This document shows positions 58,389 through 64,000 of a stretch of 64,000 bases of DNA, in pieces. Positions within the stretch are counted from its first letter, which is position 1, and each line of letters opens with the position of its first letter. The DNA is from Erythrobacter sp. YJ-T3-07 (GTDB lineage Bacteria > Pseudomonadota > Alphaproteobacteria > Sphingomonadales > Sphingomonadaceae): the NCBI RefSeq assembly GCF_015999305.1, contig NZ_JAEAGP010000001.1, positions 1,364,001 to 1,428,000 of the forward strand, in the 5' to 3' direction. The translations under genes and the position numbers were made by a program. Below the pieces are notes generated by a model. It did no database searches and had not been told where the DNA came from. It worked only from the letters and a program-made list of their open reading frames with translations.

Positions 58389-58841
58389 TCAGCCGGGTGC
58401 GTACTGCCCGTCACCGGCGTCGAGATAGCGGGCGAAGGCCCTGGCGCTCGCCTGGCCGAAGCCCTGCAGCTTGACCGTGCGCCCGGTATCGGGATCGGCC
58501 AGCTCGACATGCCCGGAACCATCACGCTGGACGAGCAGGCGAAACCCGTGCGCGAACTCCCGATCGTCACGCTGCATGGCGAGGGCGCGCACGGCTGCCA
58601 TCGCGAAGGTGTCTCCCTCGATCACGAGATGGGCGACCGGCTCTCTGCGCTCGCTCAGTACCATCATTTCGCCGTTGGGAAGCGGCTCGAAGATCAGCAT
58701 GCGGCGTTCGCCTGCCTGTGCCGTCTGCACGGTCAGTCGTCCGACATCGTAATGCCGCGAGGTGGTGATCGCGGTCACGGTAAAGCCGATCAAAAGCGCC
58801 GCACCGATCAGCGCTCCGCGCGGGACGGTGATCTCAGACAT
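58389..58841 (-). CDS. puhC: Photosynthetic complex assembly protein PuhC
   Basis: 150-residue protein with one N-terminal membrane helix (about residues 9-27) and a periplasmic domain. It matches PuhC, which helps assemble the reaction centre-LH1 core. The call rests on position in puhABC order plus segments such as RRMLIFEPLPNGEM and LADPDTGRTVKLQGFGQ. Its ATG at 58841 overlaps the puhB stop. A longer open frame upstream is within puhB. Confidence 0.88.
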   Translation of the reverse strand: MSEITVPRGALIGAALLIGFTVTAITTSRHYDVGRLTVQTAQAGERRMLIFEPLPNGEMMVLSERREPVAHLVIEGDTFAMAAVRALAMQRDDREFAHGFRLLVQRDGSGHVELADPDTGRTVKLQGFGQASARAFARYLDAGDGQYAPG

Positions 58842-59550
58842 GCTGCGGCCTTGCGCATATCGCGAAAGGGCTTCGCTCAATGCGGGGTAGGTGGACAGCG
58901 CCCGCGGCCGCCCGCCTGACTGCGTCGGCAAGGATGTCTGCCGCCGGGCTTGAGGGCGGTAGCGCGCGCAGCATCGGCACCGGTGCGGAGAACTTCGTGC
59001 TACGCGCATGCGGCCACAGGGCCAGCCACGCGATCTTGTTGGGCCGGCGCAGCGTCAGCGCGATGTCGATTCCACGCTTGCGCTCCCGCGAGGATACGTC
59101 TGTCACCAGGGCCAGCGGAATGTTGATCGTGCGGGTAAAGGCCACGCCGACCTGCAAGACGACCCGCCTGTCGGTGATGACATAGGTGGTGGTCCGCGAC
59201 ATGAGCCAAGCGAACAGCAGAACCAATCCGGCGATCGGCAATGCAACCGGCAGCAGCAGCAGCGGGCTGAACGCGATCTGCGCGACGCTTGCGCCAGCGC
59301 GGGCGGTGGCGGCAATCGGCAGCAAAGCGAATAGTGCGAAGTACCCGGTCAGCCATGGCCAGCGAAGGAGGTAGCGTGCCAGCGCGGCGCGATCGGGTTT
59401 TCCATGCCACAGGATCTGCTCGCCATCGGGCAGCGGCCCGGGCAGGCCCAGAGCAATGTCGATCGGCAGATCGTTCGGATCATCACTGATAGAACGCTCG
59501 ATTTCGCGCGCCCTACTGGTGGCCGCCGCAAAAGGCATCACCGTTGCCAT
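58834..59550 (-). CDS. puhB: Photosynthetic complex assembly protein PuhB
   Basis: 238-residue membrane protein with two or three hydrophobic segments (residues about 65-115) and a bacterial PH-like domain (TYVITDRRVVLQVG, NIPLALVTDV). It fits PuhB, an assembly factor for the reaction centre. The start at 59550 overlaps the puhA stop, so puhA-puhB-puhC are translationally linked. ATG 59538 is an alternative. Confidence 0.9.
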   Translation of the reverse strand: MATVMPFAAATSRAREIERSISDDPNDLPIDIALGLPGPLPDGEQILWHGKPDRAALARYLLRWPWLTGYFALFALLPIAATARAGASVAQIAFSPLLLLPVALPIAGLVLLFAWLMSRTTTYVITDRRVVLQVGVAFTRTINIPLALVTDVSSRERKRGIDIALTLRRPNKIAWLALWPHARSTKFSAPVPMLRALPPSSPAADILADAVRRAAAGAVHLPRIERSPFAICARPQHV

Positions 59551-60329
59551 CAGGCGGGATCGTGAATTTGGCCGTGCCCGGTGGAGAACCGGAGGCCACC
59601 GGCGAAGAAGCCGTTGAGCCGGTCTTCCTCGCGCATGGTGATGCAGCTGTCGTCGGCGCGTATTGGTGCTCGGCGCAAATCGCGCGCGATCAGCGTGGTT
59701 GCCCGAACTGCGCTGTCGCGCGGCAGGGCCTCCGCGAAGAAGGATGGGATCAACCGCCGTCCCTCTGCCTCGTCGATCGAAACCTCGAAATAGCGCAGGA
59801 AAAACTCGGCGCGGTTGAACCACAGGTCATGGACCTTGCCGACGATCTTCTCGTCGGCGGAAACCAGCACCCACCCGCGCGGATCGGGATCGCCGGTCGG
59901 GATGTAATATTCAGGGTGATCGTTGAGAGAGATCAGCTTGGGTTCGCCTTCTACGTCGAGATCGGGCTCGTCCTCGCGCAAGGTCGTATAGGCGGCAGCG
60001 CCGATCCCTTCTTCGAGCGGGTCGGGCCCGGGATCCAGCGGAAAGGCCATCGGCGGCAGCGTCTGCCCGGGACGGACCGTTTCCGGTTCCTCCACCCGCG
60101 GGGCCTGCGCCACGCCGCGGCCATGCGGGCGGTAGAAGAGTTTGGGCCGGGGCACTGCCGGAAAGCCCTCTGCGGCGTGCGTGCGGTCCATGACGCCTGA
60201 GACCTCGACAGGATATCCCTCGCGCTTGTCCTCGCGTCGCAGGTAGACGACCAGACCGACAAAGAAGGTCACGAAGGCGATGACGCACAAGATGGCGACA
60301 TCGAGATTGCCGACGACGTTGCTTTCCAT
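59550..60329 (-). CDS. puhA: Photosynthetic reaction centre H subunit
   Basis: 259-residue subunit that caps the cytoplasmic face of the reaction centre. It has one N-terminal membrane helix (about residues 8-29, ending VVYLRREDKREG) and a cytoplasmic PRC-barrel domain with DPRGWVLVSADEKIVGKVHDLW. The ATG at 60329 is chosen because the longer frame to 60377 would run into the upstream PpsR-like box. It heads the minus-strand puhABC operon and is divergent from the CoA-isomerase gene. Confidence 0.95.
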   Translation of the reverse strand: MESNVVGNLDVAILCVIAFVTFFVGLVVYLRREDKREGYPVEVSGVMDRTHAAEGFPAVPRPKLFYRPHGRGVAQAPRVEEPETVRPGQTLPPMAFPLDPGPDPLEEGIGAAAYTTLREDEPDLDVEGEPKLISLNDHPEYYIPTGDPDPRGWVLVSADEKIVGKVHDLWFNRAEFFLRYFEVSIDEAEGRRLIPSFFAEALPRDSAVRATTLIARDLRRAPIRADDSCITMREEDRLNGFFAGGLRFSTGHGQIHDPA

Positions 60330-60358
60330 GCCTCGGATATACTCCACCCCCACTCGGG

Positions 60359-60376
60359 TGTAAATATAAACGGACA
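60359..60376. promoter_or_regulatory. PpsR/CrtJ-type box in the puhA-mct divergent gap
   Basis: Exact TGT-N12-ACA (tgtaaatataaacggaca) 30 bases before the puhA start and 116 bases before the divergent mct-like gene. It could regulate puhABC, the mct-mcd pair, or both. Confidence 0.62.
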
Positions 60377-60491
60377 TCTCAAACTGTCAGCCTATGCGGG
60401 CGTCGGTGAAATCCCGGCTGCCATCTGAAATTCGTGGTGCACCGCACATGCGGGTCTGGCGGGCGCAAGCGGATCGCGATAGGGCCCGGGT

Positions 60492-61694
60492 ATGATGTCT
60501 CTGCTCGCAGGAATGACCGTGGTCGAGGGCGCGGCCTTCGTCGCCGGCCCGTCATGCGCACTCTACCTCGCGCAGATGGGTGCGCGGGTTATCCGTATCG
60601 ACCAGATCGGCGGCGGGCCCGACGCGCGCCGCTGGCCGCTCGGTCCTCAGGGCGAGAGCCTCTATTGGCAGGGCCTCAACAAGGGCAAGCTGTCGATCGC
60701 GCTCGACTATCGCAGCGCGGAGGGGCGCGAGCTTGCCCAGAGGATTGTCACGGGTGGGGAGGGGCTGTTCGTGACCAATTTCCCGGTCGACGGCTTCTTC
60801 GCACACGAGGCGCTGCAGGCATTGCGCGCGGACCAGATCACCCTGCGCGTGATGGGCTGGCCCGATGGCTCGCCCGCGGTGGATTACACGGTCAATGCCG
60901 CCGTCGGCCTGCCGCTGATGACGGGCCATCCGGACGACGACCGACCGGTCAATCACGTCTTGCCCGCGTGGGATCTTCTCACCGGAGCCTACGCTGCCTT
61001 CGCACTGCTCGCCGCCGAGCGGGAGCGGCGGGCGAGCGGCGAGGGACGCGAGCTACGCGTTGCCCTTTCGGACATCGCCGCGACCAGCCTCGCGCATCTG
61101 GGCAATGTGGCCGAAGTGATGCTTTCGGGGCGTGATCGCGAGAAGACGGGCAACAACCTTTTCGGTGCCTTCGGCCGCGATTTCTCTGCCAGCGATGGCG
61201 CGCGTTTCATGCTGGTCGCGATTACACCCAAACAGTGGGGCGGGATGGTGGACGCGCTTGAGATAGCCGATGAGATCACACAGCTGGAGCGAGCGCTGGG
61301 CGTTGATTTCGCTGCGGATGAAGGCGCGCGGTTCACCCATCGGGACAAGCTCGATCCGGTGATCGAACAAGGGTGCGCCCGATTCAGCTCTTCCGAACTG
61401 CAAACCCGGTTCGATCGCGCCGGGGTCACCTGGTCGCGTTATCGCAGCCTGCACGAGGCGGTGACACAGGATGCGCGGCTGTTCGCGGACAATCCCGTCT
61501 TCTCGACGGTCGAGCATGCCGGTCGCGCAGCTTATCCGACGCCGGGCGCGGCGGCGCATAGTCCCGGTGTGCCGCGCGAACCCGCGAAACCCGCGCCTAT
61601 AATCGGTGCGGACACCGACCAGGTTCTTGCCGAGCATCTCGGCCTTGGCAGCGGCGAGATTGCACGGCTGCATGATCGGGGGATCGTTGGGTGA
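60492..61694 (+). CDS. mct: 2-methylfumaryl-CoA isomerase (mesaconyl-CoA C1-C4 transferase)
   Basis: 400-residue family III CoA-transferase. Segments recall the Chloroflexus Mct that moves CoA within mesaconyl-CoA (C1 to C4): [62 protein letters not shown] and the end [10 protein letters not shown]. Asp161 in AWDLLTG is a candidate catalytic residue. The following gene encodes the enzyme making mesaconyl-C1-CoA, which supports this over a generic CaiB/BaiF transferase. The two genes overlap by four bases. Confidence 0.82.
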   Translation: MMSLLAGMTVVEGAAFVAGPSCALYLAQMGARVIRIDQIGGGPDARRWPLGPQGESLYWQGLNKGKLSIALDYRSAEGRELAQRIVTGGEGLFVTNFPVDGFFAHEALQALRADQITLRVMGWPDGSPAVDYTVNAAVGLPLMTGHPDDDRPVNHVLPAWDLLTGAYAAFALLAAERERRASGEGRELRVALSDIAATSLAHLGNVAEVMLSGRDREKTGNNLFGAFGRDFSASDGARFMLVAITPKQWGGMVDALEIADEITQLERALGVDFAADEGARFTHRDKLDPVIEQGCARFSSSELQTRFDRAGVTWSRYRSLHEAVTQDARLFADNPVFSTVEHAGRAAYPTPGAAAHSPGVPREPAKPAPIIGADTDQVLAEHLGLGSGEIARLHDRGIVG

Positions 61695-63334
61695 GCGACA
61701 TTATCGACCTTTCGCGAGAGGCGTGTGCGGCAGCGCAGCGCTATATCGAAGCTGCGCGCGCTGCGACCGCCGGGATCGTCGCGCCGGATGGCTCGCCCGA
61801 CCCATCGCTGATCGAGCGCGAGCAGCGCCGGGTGCACGGTCTGGCATGGGCGGCGACCACGCTCGCTGCGCTGGAGGCGCTTGCCGACTGGGCCGCGCGG
61901 GCCCGGCGCGATGGTCGTTTCGGCGCGATCGAGGAACTGACGCTGCGGGTCGGCTTTGGCGAATATCTGCACCAGCTGACGTCTGCCTTGCCGATGGGGC
62001 AGGGCGAGTTCGTGCGACCGTTTGATCTCGACGCTGGTGCCGCTGCCGACGCAATGCGCGCCGAACCGGCGGTCATGCATTTCCTGACCCACGGCAACAC
62101 AGCTGAAACTCGCGCCGAGCTGGCTGCGCTGCTCGCCGAGGGCGCGTTGCCCGACGAGGCTTTCGGCGACGAAACGCTCGACATGATCCGCGCCCAGTTC
62201 CGCACCTTTACCGCCGAGAGGATCGCGCCGCGCGCGCATCAATGGCACCTCGCGGATGAGCTGATCCCGATCGAGGTGGTTCAGCAAATGGCCGATCTCG
62301 GCGTCTTCGGCGTGTGCATCGCAGAGGAATATGGCGGCCTCGGCCTTGGCAAGACCGCGATGTGTCTCGTCTCCGAAGAGCTCTCGCGCGGGTGGATATG
62401 TGCAGGCTCGCTCGGCACCCGGTCGGAAATCGCGGGCGAGCTGATCGGAGAGAACGGCACGCCGGAGCAGAAGGCCGCGCTGTTGCCGAGGCTCGCCGAC
62501 GGCTCGATCCTGCCCACCGCTGTTTTCACGGAGCCGGATACCGGCTCCGACCTTGCCTCGGTTGCGACGCGCGCACGCGTGCAGGATGACGGTAGCTGGC
62601 AGATCACCGGCGCGAAGACCTGGATCACCCACGCCGCGCGCGCCGATCTGATGACCGTGCTGTGCCGGACCGATCCCGACACACCCGGCTATGGCGGCCT
62701 CTCGATGCTGCTCGCGCACAAGACGCGTGGGACCGAAGCCGATCCGTTCCCCGACGAGGGGCTCTCAGGCAGCGAGATCGAGGTGCTCGGCTATCGCGGG
62801 ATGAAGGAATATGCTCTGGGTTTCGACGGGTTCGCGGTCGCTGCGGACGGTCTGCTCGGCGGTGCGCAGGGTCGCGGCTTCAAGCAGTTGATGCGGACTT
62901 TCGAAAGTGCCCGGATACAGACCGCAGCGCGCGCGGTGGGGGTGGGGTGGAACGCCTTCGATCTCGCGCTGCGTTACGCGCTGGAGCGCAGGCAGTTTGG
63001 CAAGCCGCTGATCGCTTTTCCGCGCGTGGCGGACAAGCTGGCGATGATGGTCGCGGAACTGGTGATGGCGCGAGAGCTGACCTATTCCGCCGCGCGTCAC
63101 AAGGATGCGGGAAAGCGCTGCGATATCGAAGCGGGGCAGGCCAAGCTGCTCGCCGCAAGGGTCGCGTGGACCGCTGCGGATAACGGCGTGCAGATCCACG
63201 GCGGCAATGGCTATGCGCTGGAATACCCCATCAGCCGGGTGCTGTGCGATGCGCGGATTCTCAATATCTTTGAAGGCGCGGCGGAAATTCAGGCGCAGGT
63301 GATCGGGCGGGGGCTGCTGGTCGGCCAGCCTTGA
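61691..63334 (+). CDS. mcd: (2S)-methylsuccinyl-CoA dehydrogenase
   Basis: 547-residue acyl-CoA dehydrogenase with an N-terminal extension of about 160 residues. The extension ([38 protein letters not shown]) is the hallmark of Mcd in the ethylmalonyl-CoA pathway, which oxidises methylsuccinyl-CoA to mesaconyl-CoA. The core has [12 protein letters not shown], the FAD region and [14 protein letters not shown]. It starts with GTG at 61691 overlapping mct. Ordinary acyl-CoA dehydrogenases are about 380 residues. Confidence 0.87.
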   Translation: MSDIIDLSREACAAAQRYIEAARAATAGIVAPDGSPDPSLIEREQRRVHGLAWAATTLAALEALADWAARARRDGRFGAIEELTLRVGFGEYLHQLTSALPMGQGEFVRPFDLDAGAAADAMRAEPAVMHFLTHGNTAETRAELAALLAEGALPDEAFGDETLDMIRAQFRTFTAERIAPRAHQWHLADELIPIEVVQQMADLGVFGVCIAEEYGGLGLGKTAMCLVSEELSRGWICAGSLGTRSEIAGELIGENGTPEQKAALLPRLADGSILPTAVFTEPDTGSDLASVATRARVQDDGSWQITGAKTWITHAARADLMTVLCRTDPDTPGYGGLSMLLAHKTRGTEADPFPDEGLSGSEIEVLGYRGMKEYALGFDGFAVAADGLLGGAQGRGFKQLMRTFESARIQTAARAVGVGWNAFDLALRYALERRQFGKPLIAFPRVADKLAMMVAELVMARELTYSAARHKDAGKRCDIEAGQAKLLAARVAWTAADNGVQIHGGNGYALEYPISRVLCDARILNIFEGAAEIQAQVIGRGLLVGQP

Positions 63335-63361
63335 GCGCATAGCCTTAGCCGGATGTGCGAA

Positions 63362-63389
63362 GGGGCGCGCACGTTTCCGTGCACGCCCC
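63362..63389. terminator. Hairpin between convergent mcd and porin-like genes
   Basis: Stem ggggcg-c-gcacg / cgtgc-a-cgcccc with TTTC loop and one internal mismatch. There is no T run on either strand, so termination is only suggested by its place between two convergent genes. Confidence 0.45.
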
Positions 63390-63423
63390 CTGCGAAGTGC
63401 TCTGCGTGTTCAGATCGTGGCGA

Positions 63424-63999
63424 TCAGAACGACGCGGCCAGCGTGAACACCACGGCGCCGTCCTGGCCCGCGATGTCGGGCAGGTCGGTATCGACATAGG
63501 CGACCCCGAAGGTGAGGATGTCGTAAGACACGCTCGCCCCCAGCGACCAGTCGAGATAGCCGCCCGATCCGTAGTCGAGGCTGCCGTCCGAATAGCCCAG
63601 ATGCCCTGCAAGGCTGATCGGGGTGCCCGGAATGCCCGCGCCCAGATCGCCGTAGACGTAGATATTGTCGTCGGTCAGCGCGCTCCCCTGTTCGGGGGCG
63701 TAGGCCGCGCCGATGGTCGCTTCGACCGGGCCGAGCGCCGCGGTTACCGAGGCATACGGCTCGAAATAGTCGCTGTCGCCGACAAGGTCGTTGCCGTTGG
63801 GATAGATGTAGTAGAGCACACCGGCATCGATGCTGAAGCCCGATGCGACCTCGCCCGACCAGCCGGCATAGATGTCCAGCTCCGAGTTGCCGTAAAGCGC
63901 GCTATCCTCCAGCGAGGACCCCCATGCGCCGATATAGAAACCGCTCTCATGAGCGACGTCGAAACCGCCCTGGATCGCGATGTCTTCGCCGCTGAAGGA
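63424..63999 (-). CDS. TIGR02001-type outer-membrane beta-barrel protein, 3' part
   Basis: C-terminal 191 residues of a predicted beta-barrel protein running off the right edge. Alternating strands rich in Gly, Tyr and acidic residues (ELDIYAGWSG, YFEPYASVTAALG, YLDWSLGASVSYD) and the terminal Phe (LAASF) fit an outer-membrane porin-like protein of the TIGR02001/Gcw_chp group common in sphingomonads. The N-terminus and signal peptide lie outside the window. The function of the family is unknown. Confidence 0.78.
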   Translation of the reverse strand, partial: SFSGEDIAIQGGFDVAHESGFYIGAWGSSLEDSALYGNSELDIYAGWSGEVASGFSIDAGVLYYIYPNGNDLVGDSDYFEPYASVTAALGPVEATIGAAYAPEQGSALTDDNIYVYGDLGAGIPGTPISLAGHLGYSDGSLDYGSGGYLDWSLGASVSYDILTFGVAYVDTDLPDIAGQDGAVVFTLAASF

Positions 64000-64000
64000 A

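Overview
The window is high-GC, densely coded chromosome from an alphaproteobacterium of the Sphingomonadales, most likely an aerobic anoxygenic phototroph of the Erythrobacteraceae (Citromicrobium/Erythrobacter type). This rests on gene order (uppS-cdsA-dxr-rseP-bamA-ompH-fabZ-rpmE with no lpxD or lpxA), a MipZ-like division ATPase, and reaction-centre genes. The assignment is inferred from gene content; no search was possible.

Layout. 1-7.7 kb: envelope and isoprenoid genes (uppS 3' end, cdsA, dxr, rseP, bamA, ompH, fabZ, rpmE). 7.7-10.3 kb: a DksA-like zinc finger, a prolyl-hydroxylase-like oxygenase, tRNA-His and a Leu/Glu-type dehydrogenase. 10.3-15.4 kb: cytochrome c maturation operon ccmCDEFGHI, joined by overlapping starts and stops. 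15.5-18.7 kb: potassium uptake (kup) and a CPA1 antiporter. 18.7-24.2 kb, minus strand: yciB, ftsY, mtaB, dapF and a GGDEF-EAL protein. 24.3-33.7 kb: EVE-domain protein, csbD, a TPP enzyme, an LplT-like transporter, pgsA, a diguanylate cyclase, mipZ, oxyR and rnd. 33.9-41.2 kb: aspS, two secreted proteins, acpP-fabF-mltG, a 2H phosphoesterase and tRNA-Met. 41.2-45.3 kb: RNA repair locus, rtcR divergent from rtcB-rtcA. 45.5-49.6 kb: TonB-dependent receptor and DEAD-box helicase.

The part most worth study is 49.8-63.3 kb. A LysR regulator is divergent from dabB-dabA (energy-coupled inorganic carbon uptake). These are followed by a small frameshifted gene, then pufL-pufM-pufC (reaction-centre L and M subunits and tetraheme cytochrome), then the convergent minus-strand operon puhA-puhB-puhC. 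Divergent from puhA lies a two-gene operon whose products resemble 2-methylfumaryl-CoA isomerase (Mct, 3-hydroxypropionate bi-cycle) and (2S)-methylsuccinyl-CoA dehydrogenase (Mcd, ethylmalonyl-CoA pathway). No pufBA antenna genes and no bch or crt genes are present, so this is a partial photosynthesis cluster. Three perfect TGT-N12-ACA (PpsR/CrtJ-type) palindromes lie exactly at its control points: two before pufL and one in the puhA-mct divergent gap.

Together the island could couple light-driven electron flow, bicarbonate uptake and C5-CoA carbon assimilation. Partial pufLMC-puhCBA clusters additional to a full cluster have, as I recall, been reported in Citromicrobium. The joint layout with dabBA and mct-mcd and the shared PpsR-like boxes are what I would highlight. 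No CRISPR array, insertion sequence, integrase or rRNA operon was seen. No stretch over 300 bases lacks a gene, apart from the 54,786-55,235 gap, which holds the broken small gene, a hairpin and the PpsR-like boxes.
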